DNA from: Pyrinomonadaceae bacterium
GTDB lineage: Bacteria > Acidobacteriota > Blastocatellia > Pyrinomonadales > Pyrinomonadaceae
Reading direction: 5' to 3'
DNA: 64,000 nt
NCBI GenBank assembly: GCA_019186825.1
Contig: JABARP010000012.1
Location: 49,225-113,224, forward strand
The first letter of the stretch is position 1, and each line of letters starts with the position of its first letter. The translations under genes and the position numbers were made by a program. Positions 28,280 through 37,112 of the stretch are shown piece after piece. The notes beneath the pieces are model-generated. The model was given only the letters and a program-made list of their open reading frames with translations. It had not been told where the DNA came from and searched no databases.

Positions 28280-29269
28280 CTAGCCTGCGGCAAGATCTCG
28301 GTAGATATCCGGTCCCGCAAGATCCGCGGAAGCAAGCCCTATGCAGATCTCTACCTCTGAGGGATTGAGGCCCTGCCGGCCCGCGAGGTCCCGCTTAAAG
28401 ATGTCAAGGATCCGCTCGTAACTCTTTTCCAGCCAACGCATTACGGTCGATTCGTGAATACGCGCTGAGGGGTCTTTCTCCCTCGTGGAAGACCGTCGTT
28501 TGATCCAGCCTCGAAGCGGGGATGACTCGTTCTCGACGAGCCGCGAGATCTCCCGCAGCTTCAAATTATCGACGTGGTAGAGCGCAATGAGCAGCTTTTC
28601 GTGCGGTTCAAGAGCCGAAAAAGCCTCTGACAGTGCCGCAACTGTCGCCGCCCGATATTTTTCTCGGGCAACCTGCTCGATCATCTGGCTATCGCCGTCT
28701 GCTGTCGGCATTGCGAAAGAGGCATGTGCCGCTCCTTCGCCGATCGTCTCGGTCATCTCATCGAGCGAGACCTCCGAGTGGCCTGCGCGATGCTGATCGA
28801 CGACCGAGTGCCAAATTATCGTACGCAGCCAACCCCGAAGGCTGCCGCGTCCGGAATACGTACCGAACTTCGAATAACGCTCACCGTCAACGACGCGTGT
28901 GCCATAAAGCTCAATGTACACGTTGCCGATGACCTCGTCAGGGTCGGCATCGCCTCTTGCCAGGTGCCGTGCAAAACGCTCCATATACGAGCGGTGCGTC
29001 TGGTCGAATTCCCACCACGCGCGTTCATTCCCAGCCGCACAGGCGAGTGCCAAAAAGAGATCGTCTGCCTGAAGATTGTCGAGAAACTCGCGGATCTCAC
29101 CTTCGGTCAACGGCTCACTGCTTGCGCTTTCCAGGCGTTTCTCGATCGTGCGAAATACCGATGTCGAAAATGCTTCGATCGAGACGCCGTAATTCGGCGC
29201 GTTCTCGCTGCAGCGAGAGTAGATCTCAGCGATGGCGGCATCTGTAAAGGCTTTTGTGGCAGCGTCCAT
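28280..29269 (-). CDS. RNA polymerase sigma factor, ECF-like, with N-terminal extension
   Basis: 329 residues. Region 2 starts near residue 97 (AGNERAWWEFDQTHRSYMERFARHLARGDADPDEVIGNVY split by the usual helix breaks) and is followed by RGSLRGWLRTIIWHSVVDQHR. Region 4 is at SALEPHEKLLIALYHVDNLKLREISRLV, with its recognition helix near ESTVMRWLEKSYERIL. About 95 residues precede region 2 and are unusual for an ECF sigma factor. A downstream zinc-finger gene suggests control by an anti-sigma factor. Confidence 0.8.
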   Translation of the reverse strand: MDAATKAFTDAAIAEIYSRCSENAPNYGVSIEAFSTSVFRTIEKRLESASSEPLTEGEIREFLDNLQADDLFLALACAAGNERAWWEFDQTHRSYMERFARHLARGDADPDEVIGNVYIELYGTRVVDGERYSKFGTYSGRGSLRGWLRTIIWHSVVDQHRAGHSEVSLDEMTETIGEGAAHASFAMPTADGDSQMIEQVAREKYRAATVAALSEAFSALEPHEKLLIALYHVDNLKLREISRLVENESSPLRGWIKRRSSTREKDPSARIHESTVMRWLEKSYERILDIFKRDLAGRQGLNPSEVEICIGLASADLAGPDIYRDLAAG

Positions 29270-29365
29270 TTGGAAAGCAAAAAGGCGTTTCAGAGAACCT
29301 GATGATTATAATCCTAAACCATTAAAATTGGTAATTTTGGTGGCCTCCCGGCGACGCCCGCCTTA

Positions 29366-31234
29366 TCATTGATCGAGCGAGGCCGAGCCCGTTGAGAGCT
29401 CATTCGTGGAAAATCCCGGAGCGGATGTATGAAGTTTTTCGTCTGAATACTGCAATTGATAAAGCCGCCAATACAAGCCACGTAGTGCGAGCAGCTCGCT
29501 GTGCGTTCCCGCCTCGCGGAGTTCCCCGTGATGCAGCACGATAATTCGGTCGCATTTCTGGATCGTTGATAAGCGATGTGCGACCACAAGCGAGGTCCGC
29601 TTGTCCATCACACGATCGACCGCGCGCTGTATCAGTTGTTCTGTCTCCGTGTCGATCGAACTTGTCGCTTCGTCGAGGATCAGGATCTTTGGATCAAAGG
29701 CCAGTGCACGAGCGAAAGAAACTAGCTGCTTCTGGCCGACGGAAAGGCCGGCACCGCGTTCCTTCACCGCCGTATCGTAGCCCTCAGGCAATTCACTGAT
29801 AAACTCGTCCGCCCTTACTTCCTTTGCCGCCCAGCGAACTTTCTCATCAGAGATCTCATCATTCCCAAGCCGGATGTTCTGAGCGATCGTGCCGCTGAAG
29901 AGAAAAACGTCCTGCAGCACGACGGCAAAGTTGGAACGCAGGGCTTCGAGGTCCCATTCGCGCACATCGACGCCGTCAACGAGGATGCGGCCTTTCTGCA
30001 CATCGTAGAACCGCATTATGAGGTTGGTGATCGTCGTCTTCCCCGAACCCGTGTGCCCGACAAAAGCAACGCTCTCGCCGATATCGACCGTGAACGAAAC
30101 GTCCTTCAACACCCAATCTTCGTTCTTGTAGGCGAACCAAACATTCTCGAACTCGATGCTGCCGTTCGCCCTGCCGGAAAGCTTTGGCGCCTCCGGTGTA
30201 GTTATTAGGACCTCGCGGTCAAGCAAGATGAAGATGCGGTGCGAGGCAACGACCGCTGCCTGAAAGACGTTGAACTTATCTGAAAGGTCGCGTATCGGCT
30301 GAAAGAGCTGAAGCGAATACTGGATGAACGACGCGAGCACACCGACCGTCATCACCTGTGTTGCGGTTGAAAGGCCGCTGAGATACTCAAATCCGTAGGC
30401 GAAGATTATCATCGCGACTCCGACCGCGCCGATAAAATCCACCAGCGGATAAAAGACCGCGTAGTAGTAGATCGTCTCGATATTCGCTTTGCGGTAATCG
30501 TCGTTGATCTCGGCAAATCGTTCCTGAGCTTTCTTTTCAGCATTAAAAAGCTGTACGGTCTGCGCACCCGAAACGTATTCCTGCAGAAAGGCGTTCAGCT
30601 TCGCGCTGCGCGTTCGCACGCGGTCGAACCCATGCCGTGCGCGTTTTCGAAACCAGTTCGTCGCTGCGAACAGAAGCGGCACGGTGATCAAGGTTACGAT
30701 GGCAAGCTTCCAATTCAACCAGAACATCATTGCGATGATCGCGAAGATCACGACAAGATCGCCGAGAACATCAATGACACCCGACGTAAAAAGCTCGTTC
30801 AGCGCATCAACGTCGCTCGTCAAACGTGTCATCGTACGGCCGACCGGATACTGATCGTAATAGGCGATCTCCTGATTCTGCAGTTTTGTAAAGAGCTCGG
30901 TGCGCAGGTCGAACATCACGCGTTGGCCGACCGTGTTGAGCAGGATCTCCTGAAGGTAGGAAAACACGAACCGAAGAAGAAAAACTCCGAAGAACGCGAA
31001 CGAGAAAAGCCAGATGCCGTCAACATTCTTTGGAATGATGTAGCTATCGACCGCAACCTTTGTGAATAGCGGTTGGATCGAGGCAAGTACGTTCGTAATG
31101 AGCGTCAGCAGGAGAGCGGCCGCGGCGATCTTCCAATATGGCCGTAGATAGCGCGCGAGACGTTTCGCGACCTTAAGGTCGTAGGTCCTTCCGATCGCAT
31201 CTTCCTCATGGTATTTCCGGACCTCTTCAGACAT
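29366..31234 (-). CDS. ABC transporter, fused permease/ATPase (MsbA/ExporterI type)
   Basis: 622 residues. Six transmembrane helices span ~35-330 and the nucleotide-binding domain follows. Walker A is at 393-401 (GHTGSGKTT), the signature LSVGQ at 497-501, Walker B ILILDE at 517-522, and the switch His is in VAHRLSTI. One chain contains one permease and one ATPase, so it works as a dimer, probably exporting lipids or drugs from the inner membrane. The final ~20 residues ([19 protein letters not shown]) are an extra tail. It is a lone gene, so the substrate cannot be stated. Confidence 0.9.
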   Translation of the reverse strand: MSEEVRKYHEEDAIGRTYDLKVAKRLARYLRPYWKIAAAALLLTLITNVLASIQPLFTKVAVDSYIIPKNVDGIWLFSFAFFGVFLLRFVFSYLQEILLNTVGQRVMFDLRTELFTKLQNQEIAYYDQYPVGRTMTRLTSDVDALNELFTSGVIDVLGDLVVIFAIIAMMFWLNWKLAIVTLITVPLLFAATNWFRKRARHGFDRVRTRSAKLNAFLQEYVSGAQTVQLFNAEKKAQERFAEINDDYRKANIETIYYYAVFYPLVDFIGAVGVAMIIFAYGFEYLSGLSTATQVMTVGVLASFIQYSLQLFQPIRDLSDKFNVFQAAVVASHRIFILLDREVLITTPEAPKLSGRANGSIEFENVWFAYKNEDWVLKDVSFTVDIGESVAFVGHTGSGKTTITNLIMRFYDVQKGRILVDGVDVREWDLEALRSNFAVVLQDVFLFSGTIAQNIRLGNDEISDEKVRWAAKEVRADEFISELPEGYDTAVKERGAGLSVGQKQLVSFARALAFDPKILILDEATSSIDTETEQLIQRAVDRVMDKRTSLVVAHRLSTIQKCDRIIVLHHGELREAGTHSELLALRGLYWRLYQLQYSDEKLHTSAPGFSTNELSTGSASLDQ

Positions 31235-31354
31235 CGTCTATCACTCGCGTGTGCGGAAGCGAATTCTTTATTTTAGCGTGTAGAGAGGCAAAACCCGAAC
31301 TGCCAGCCGGCGATCAAAATAAGAGACTACTAGCAAATGATGGATTAACGAAAA

Positions 31355-31385
31355 TGGCCCGTTCGCAGCATGTGCGAACGGGCCA
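31355..31385 (-). terminator. Terminator of the TonB-dependent receptor gene
   Basis: Perfect 13-bp arms TGGCCCGTTCGCA and TGCGAACGGGCCA with a 5-nt loop, followed on the minus strand by TTTT. A second perfect hairpin (arms CTAAAAACC/GGTTTTTAG, 31395-31416) overlaps the receptor's stop codon just upstream. Confidence 0.8.
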
Positions 31386-31412
31386 AGGGTTTATCTAAAA
31401 ACCGTTAGGTTT

Positions 31413-34400
31413 TTAGAAGTACAGACGTGCGCCGAAGCGAACTTCGCGAGGAGCATCAAAGCTGCTCGCCAAGCCATACGTGTTGTACTTGCGGGTAGCA
31501 CTGCCAGCAAGCCAGTTGTTGACGTACTGCGTGATACCGCCACCGCCTGTGACGAGGTGCATAGCAGCGAACATATCCGTACAGGTAGTTGGAGCGCAAC
31601 CGCCGGTAAGAAGTGTACCGTTGCTGATCGTCGAGGACGTGATGGTCGAAACAACACCGTTCATCGCTTTGCGGTCAAAGAGATTAAGGATGTTGATGTA
31701 AGGCTGGATCGTCACGCGATTGTCGCGGCCGAACTTATATTTGTGATCAATATTAAGGTCGGTGCTGTAGTATGCGTCCGAGCGACCAAGATCGCCGCGG
31801 CCATATACGATGATCGCAAGTGAAGCGATGAAGTTAGCACGTGTCGTGAGCGGAACACCCGACTGAGCCGTGGTGAAGAACGAAACCGACGTCGTGTTGG
31901 ACTTGCTCCAGTTGTAGTCATAACCGCCGTATGCCTTGAAGACATGCGTACGATCGGTGGAAAGAAGGCCGTTGTTCGGCTTACCGGTCATAGCCCAGGG
32001 CTCGAACGGAAGGTCGAAGTTACGGTTAACGTTCGGGCTGGTACGGCCGCCTTCGTCAGAGCTGGCGAGACCACCGTAGTTACCGAACAGACGGCTCCAG
32101 GTGTAGTTGGCACTCAGGAACCAGTTATTTGCAAAACGCTTGTCGAGGCGGATCTCAACAGCATCGTACTTGCGCTCTGCCTTGACGCACGGGTAGCCGT
32201 CAGCGGTGTAAACCTGGCAGGCAAGGCCTTCGCCCGGGTTACCGATAACATAAGCTTCGCTGCCTGACACTGCGATCGAACCAATATCTTCGATTGCCTT
32301 GTCAACCTGCTTGTGCGTGTAGCGGCCGCTGACGAGCCAGTTGCGGAACAGCTGATGCTGAATACCAAAGGTATATTCCGACTGACGTGCAGCCTTGATG
32401 TTGGGATCGACAGCACCCGAAACGTCGATACCTAGGCCCGAGTTGGACGGGATACGGTAGTCGAGGTTACAGGTGGACCAGCCGGGAGGATAGATAAGCG
32501 TACCGTCACCAGGGCAGTTTCCACCGATCGGATCCGGATGGCTTCCGAGGATGTTTGCAAAGGTGTAGTTGGTGTACGCAGTTCCACGAGCAAGTGTGAT
32601 GTCGAACCAGTCACGACGGTAGAAGTCGCCGCCGAACGAACCGCGGGGCAGTTCATACTTGAAGCGATCATAGAACCAGCCGTAGCTAGCAAAGAGTTTG
32701 GTCTTGCCGTTGCCGAAGAGGTCAAAAGACGCGCCGAGACGCGGAGCGACCTTGTCAGCCCAGCTAAAGTGGATACCAGGATTTCCGGCCTTGAAGGACG
32801 GAACATCTTCCATGTCAGAACGGACACCGAGGTTCAGGGTCAAGCGATCTGCGATCGTCCATGAATCCTGGACAAAGAGAGCGTTGCTTGCGCTGCTCGC
32901 TTTACCAACGGTTCCGAAACGCTGCATGTAGCCGCAGCCAACGGCGCTAGCAGCGCTAACCGTGTAGCCGAAGTCAGCACAATCACGTCCGTAGTAGAGA
33001 ACCACTACGCCGGTGTTCGTGTAACCCTGCTCTGTCGTGTTGAAGATCCGGTTGTACTGATAACCGAATTTGATGTTGTGACGGCCGCCGGCGTTAAGGC
33101 CGACATAGCTAGCGTCAGTGTCAAAAAGCGTACGAGTCGAAACGTCGTATGCGGTTTGGAAGTTTGTAACAAAGTTCGACTGACCGAGGTTACAGCCGGC
33201 CTGAGCCTGGGTGATCGGGTTGCCTGCCGGAGCCGTACCTGCCGAAGGCGGGAAAAGGCTCGAAGCACTGCAAAGGAAACGCGTTGCGTTCGGGATGTTA
33301 TACGAACCAAGCTTTTCGTTCAAGAATGTACGACCAGCGTGGACGTTGATAACAAGCTTAGCAAGCGGGGTCCATGAGACCTGACCATTCAAGCTGTTCG
33401 AGTTCTGACGACCGCCACCATCATGAAGGTCGTTGGCCGAACCCGGAGCATTCGTCAAACCATAAGTGGTACCAGGAAGCGTGCCCTTGACCGAGATCGG
33501 GTTCCAAAGGAACGATCCGAACAAGCGGAGCTTCGAGTGCGGCTGAGCGTCGAGACGCAGGAAGGCTTCCTGGGTCGTCTGCTTCGCCTTGAACTCTTCA
33601 GCGCCAATGGCAACGCGGCCAGGAGCCTGCTGGTTATAGTAGGTTACGTTCTGGCTGTAATCGAAGACCTGCGGAGCATAGATAGCCGAGAACCAGAAAC
33701 GGTTCTTGACGATCGGTCCGTTGAGCTTCGCAACAGGATAGTACGAAACACCATCCGTCTTCGGAGCCTGCAGGTATTCATAAGCACCAGCACCGCTGCC
33801 GTACCGATTAAGGAACGGATGGCTGTCGCCCTGAAGCTTCTGCGGACGCCACGACATACCGAAGTTGCCATGCCACTGATCGTTTCCACCCTGGGTAACG
33901 ACCGTGATCACACCGCCGGTAGCGCCGCCGTATTCGGCTTCAAAACCGGTCGATTTGACCTGGACTTCCTGGATGAGTTCAAAAGGAACGTTGTTGTTCG
34001 TGTTAAGGACACCCGTACGGAAGTTGGTAACTTCCTGACCGTCGATAACCCAAACGTTTTCCGAACCCGAGGCACCGTCAACCTGGAAACCGCCAGAGAG
34101 ACCTTCCGGACGAACGTTCGGAGCGGCCTTCAAAAGGCTGGTAAAGGTGGTGCCCTTCGGAAGCGAATCGATCAACTTCGCTGAGAGGTTGGTCTGGAGT
34201 TTCGATTCCGCCGGGTCGATGGTTACGTTGTCGCCGCCGGTAACGGTAACGTCGTTGACGCCGCCGCCGGCTTCAAGGGAAACGTCGACGCGAGCCGAAC
34301 GGTCCAGTTGAACCGTAATGGCCTGCTTTTCGCCTCTAAAACCGTCTTTTTCGACCGTAACATTGTATGTACCGACCGGCACGTTCGTGATCACGAAGTA

Positions 34401-34607
34401 GCCGCTTCCGTCGGTCATTACCGATCTGTTAAAGGCAGTGGTGGTGCCGGTCGAGACCGCGGTGACTTTAACACCGGGAACGACTGCACCCGCACTGTCT
34501 TTGATTACTCCCTCGATGCTGCTTCGCGTACCCTGTGCAAACGCTGAGAAAGCGAAGCAGAGCACGATCAGCATGATCGAGGAAATAAACGAAAACTTAT
34601 TTCTCAT
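31413..34607 (-). CDS. TonB-dependent receptor with N-terminal carboxypeptidase-regulatory-like domain (Oar-like)
   Basis: 1064 residues with a signal peptide ending ...FSAFAQG. Residues ~27-110 form a CarboxypepD_reg domain (SSIEGVIKDSAGAVVPGVKV, SVMTDGSGYFVITNVPVGTYNVTV). A plug domain follows with the PEGLSGGFQVDGASG and VWVIDGQEVTNF segments, then a long beta barrel ending in the usual aromatic residue (FGARLYF). This Oar-like layout is the standard form in Acidobacteriota, where dozens of copies occur per genome; they likely take up large substrates or act in protein export. TAGGAG precedes the start, and two terminator-type hairpins follow the stop. Confidence 0.9.
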   Translation of the reverse strand: MRNKFSFISSIMLIVLCFAFSAFAQGTRSSIEGVIKDSAGAVVPGVKVTAVSTGTTTAFNRSVMTDGSGYFVITNVPVGTYNVTVEKDGFRGEKQAITVQLDRSARVDVSLEAGGGVNDVTVTGGDNVTIDPAESKLQTNLSAKLIDSLPKGTTFTSLLKAAPNVRPEGLSGGFQVDGASGSENVWVIDGQEVTNFRTGVLNTNNNVPFELIQEVQVKSTGFEAEYGGATGGVITVVTQGGNDQWHGNFGMSWRPQKLQGDSHPFLNRYGSGAGAYEYLQAPKTDGVSYYPVAKLNGPIVKNRFWFSAIYAPQVFDYSQNVTYYNQQAPGRVAIGAEEFKAKQTTQEAFLRLDAQPHSKLRLFGSFLWNPISVKGTLPGTTYGLTNAPGSANDLHDGGGRQNSNSLNGQVSWTPLAKLVINVHAGRTFLNEKLGSYNIPNATRFLCSASSLFPPSAGTAPAGNPITQAQAGCNLGQSNFVTNFQTAYDVSTRTLFDTDASYVGLNAGGRHNIKFGYQYNRIFNTTEQGYTNTGVVVLYYGRDCADFGYTVSAASAVGCGYMQRFGTVGKASSASNALFVQDSWTIADRLTLNLGVRSDMEDVPSFKAGNPGIHFSWADKVAPRLGASFDLFGNGKTKLFASYGWFYDRFKYELPRGSFGGDFYRRDWFDITLARGTAYTNYTFANILGSHPDPIGGNCPGDGTLIYPPGWSTCNLDYRIPSNSGLGIDVSGAVDPNIKAARQSEYTFGIQHQLFRNWLVSGRYTHKQVDKAIEDIGSIAVSGSEAYVIGNPGEGLACQVYTADGYPCVKAERKYDAVEIRLDKRFANNWFLSANYTWSRLFGNYGGLASSDEGGRTSPNVNRNFDLPFEPWAMTGKPNNGLLSTDRTHVFKAYGGYDYNWSKSNTTSVSFFTTAQSGVPLTTRANFIASLAIIVYGRGDLGRSDAYYSTDLNIDHKYKFGRDNRVTIQPYINILNLFDRKAMNGVVSTITSSTISNGTLLTGGCAPTTCTDMFAAMHLVTGGGGITQYVNNWLAGSATRKYNTYGLASSFDAPREVRFGARLYF

Positions 34608-34907
34608 TACTTTGTCTCCTATTCAAAGTCTCTTTTCGAGAGTTTCTGAACTTAGTAAAAGGCCTCAATAGACACTTTTTCAGCCTTTTGTATGCAATTT
34701 AGCTTCCACAATCGTACAGGGGCGTGCCATACGCCTTAAATTCTGTATTTACACTACTTTACAAATCTTTAAAAATTCGCAGTAAACCCGAGATGATATG
34801 GAAAATCCATAATTTTGTACGAAATTTTAGATTTTTTAGGAAGTTTTTGGAGATATTGGACATCCCGCTTGCGAAATGACATCTCTCTGGCTCATATTAG
34901 GCACATA
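34608..34907. promoter_or_regulatory. Divergent promoter region between the receptor and the HD protein
   Basis: About 300 bp separating two divergently transcribed genes and more AT-rich than its neighbours. It must hold promoters for both, but no -35/-10 pair stood out clearly enough to be placed. Confidence 0.4.
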
Positions 34908-36206
34908 ATGGCGACCTCAGCCCGCGGCTCGGAGCGATATTACCGCGACGCCGTCCACAACATCATCCGCGTCGACACAAGAACGGCCGAGGGCCGTCTT
35001 TTCGCCGACCTGATCGATACGCCTGAGTTCCAGCGTCTTCGGCGTATAAGGCAGCTCGGGCTTGCTTATTTCGCGTACCAGTCCGCCGAACACTCCCGTT
35101 TTACCCATAGTTTAGGGGCCTTTAACCTTGCAACGCGGATCATCCGAAAGCTTTCCGACGAGCACAAGATCCCCGACGACGAGCGGATCGCGGTCCGTGC
35201 TGCGGCACTTCTGCACGACATCGGCCACGGAGCCTTTTCGCACGTTATCGAGTCGATACTCGGGTTTCATCATGAGAACTACTCAGTAGCCACGATCACC
35301 GAGCCGCATACGAACATAAATCGTGTGTTGACAGCATTTTCGCCGGGCCTTGCGGAGAGTGTCGCCGCGATCATCAAAGGAACCTTTCGCAGACGAGCCC
35401 TCGCCCAGCTGATCTCCTCGCAGCTCGACGTCGACCGGATGGACTACCTCCTGCGTGACAGCTTGATGACCGGCGCGAAGTATGGCGTTTACGACCTTGA
35501 GTGGATCGTAAAATCGATCGACATCGACGAGACGAATGACCGTATTTTCGTCGCGGCCCCGGGTATCGCCGCCGTAGAGGATTATCTGCAGGCTCGCTAC
35601 TATATGTTCCGCCAGGTGTATTTTCATCGCACACTTCGGGCCGCCGAATCGGTTTTGAAAAGCCTCCTGCATCGTGCGACCGATGTGTATAAGAAGGGCG
35701 GTGATGTTTGGCATCTTTCGGGAAGCGCGGTCGAAAAGATCCTTCATGGTGAGAGACTTACGCTGGAAAAGCATCTAGAGCTCGATGACACGGATGTTTT
35801 ATTTCATATCAAGCAATGGCGAGCGAGCGGCGACGTCATCCTCTCCGATCTCTCGACCCGCTTCATCGAGCGGAAGATATTCAAGGCGTTCGATCTTGAT
35901 ATGGATGAAGGAGATAGAGAGACTTTTCTTGCACAAGCCCGCACTGTTGTGGAGGATCGAGGCTTCGATCCTGAGTATTATCTTCTCGAAGATTCAGCAA
36001 AGCACGCAGATTACTATTTTTACACCCGCGATACGCACAATCCGAAAAATTTAATATTCGTTGAATATGGATATTCGCACCCGAGGATCCGTGAGATCTC
36101 GGAAGTGAGTGCCGCGGTCCGCGGCCTGCAGGAAGGTTTTCGTGCTCAGCGTGTGTGTTTCCCTGCCGAACTCCGCGATGAGATCGAGGCACTTTACCGG
36201 CCCTGA
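34908..36206 (+). CDS. HD domain phosphohydrolase (dNTPase-like)
   Basis: 432 residues from the ATG at 34908; upstream in-frame codons from 34815 are not conserved in type. The HD signature is at HSRFTHSLG and LLHDIGHGAFSHVIE, and SQLDVDRMDYLLRDSLMTG carries the distal Asp, typical of the SAMHD1/YdhJ-like dNTP triphosphohydrolase superfamily. Such enzymes cleave dNTPs or act on nucleotides in the cytoplasm. It is followed after 4 nt by a TonB-C domain protein gene, so they may share a transcript. Confidence 0.85.
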   Translation: MATSARGSERYYRDAVHNIIRVDTRTAEGRLFADLIDTPEFQRLRRIRQLGLAYFAYQSAEHSRFTHSLGAFNLATRIIRKLSDEHKIPDDERIAVRAAALLHDIGHGAFSHVIESILGFHHENYSVATITEPHTNINRVLTAFSPGLAESVAAIIKGTFRRRALAQLISSQLDVDRMDYLLRDSLMTGAKYGVYDLEWIVKSIDIDETNDRIFVAAPGIAAVEDYLQARYYMFRQVYFHRTLRAAESVLKSLLHRATDVYKKGGDVWHLSGSAVEKILHGERLTLEKHLELDDTDVLFHIKQWRASGDVILSDLSTRFIERKIFKAFDLDMDEGDRETFLAQARTVVEDRGFDPEYYLLEDSAKHADYYFYTRDTHNPKNLIFVEYGYSHPRIREISEVSAAVRGLQEGFRAQRVCFPAELRDEIEALYRP

Positions 36207-36210
36207 AGTA

Positions 36211-37044
36211 ATGCGTAGAGCTGCGATCCTCCTGACATTCTTGTTGACCTTTTTCGCATTCTCCGCAAATGCAAAAAGCCTTGCGACGATAACGATCGGC
36301 GACAAGATCGCTGCGGACTATACCGAGCAACTTCGCAGGACGCTGAGCAAGAATTTCACGCTCCTTGATGAGGACCTCTCGGCGGCCGCATTCGCTTCCT
36401 TCACATTCGCGACACCAGCAAATCTCTCCGTCGCTGAAGCGTCCGCAGTCGGGGAGGCAATGGGTTGCGATGCATTCATTGTCATTAACGCTGGGACCAT
36501 CCGGCGCACGTCGTTTGAAAAGCCCGTGTATTTTGAGTCATACGCATCGATCTTCGTAGTTGACACGCGGACCGGAAAGCTCCTCAAATGGCTGCGGCCA
36601 TACATCGAAACTCCGACCGAATCGGAAGGGCTTCCGGGCCTCTTGGAAACACTCGAAGGGACTGCAAGTGAAATCACGGGTGCGATCCAGGACGCGAAAG
36701 CCGGCGATGTCGCCTTCGAGCAGTCCACGATCGAGGTTCTACCCGACGCCCCCGAAAAACAGCTCAAACCTCCGATCCCATACCGCCGAATCAAACCGTC
36801 ATATACCGAAGCAGCAGAAAAACTGGGCATTGCCGCGACTGTCGAGATACTCGCGGACATTGACGCCGCCGGCAAGATCATCGGGACAAAGATCGCTCGT
36901 TGGGCGGGCTACGGCCTGGATGAGTCTGTGGAGAAGGCTGTGCGGGAGATGAATTGGCGGCCGGCTTATCGGAACGGCCGGCCTGTGCCGATGCGCGTCC
37001 TGCTCCGATACAACTTTAAACGTCTCGATCCGCCGCGAAACTAA
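36211..37044 (+). CDS. Exported protein with C-terminal TonB-like domain
   Basis: 277 residues from the ATG at 36211, which directly begins a signal peptide (MRRAAILLTFLLTFFAFSANA). The N-terminal half is an alpha/beta domain (GDKIAADYTEQLRRTLSK...GCDAFIVINAG) that resembles FlgT/TolB-N-like families loosely. Residues ~185-275 form a TonB C-terminal fold (PSYTEAAEKLGIAATVEI, KIARWAGYGLDESVEKAV, WRPAYRNGRPVPMRVLL). There is no N-terminal membrane anchor after cleavage, so it would be a soluble periplasmic TonB-C protein, as often seen in Acidobacteriota. Confidence 0.75.
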   Translation: MRRAAILLTFLLTFFAFSANAKSLATITIGDKIAADYTEQLRRTLSKNFTLLDEDLSAAAFASFTFATPANLSVAEASAVGEAMGCDAFIVINAGTIRRTSFEKPVYFESYASIFVVDTRTGKLLKWLRPYIETPTESEGLPGLLETLEGTASEITGAIQDAKAGDVAFEQSTIEVLPDAPEKQLKPPIPYRRIKPSYTEAAEKLGIAATVEILADIDAAGKIIGTKIARWAGYGLDESVEKAVREMNWRPAYRNGRPVPMRVLLRYNFKRLDPPRN

Positions 37045-37112
37045 ACCTTTTCCGGCGTTTAACGTAGAATCGTTTTTTGCCCATTTAAATTAGACCTACT
37101 CTAGGAGAGCTT

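Noticed and set aside
33423..34184. 253-codon plus-strand frame inside the TonB-dependent receptor
   Set aside because: Charged, low-information translation opposite a well-conserved receptor.
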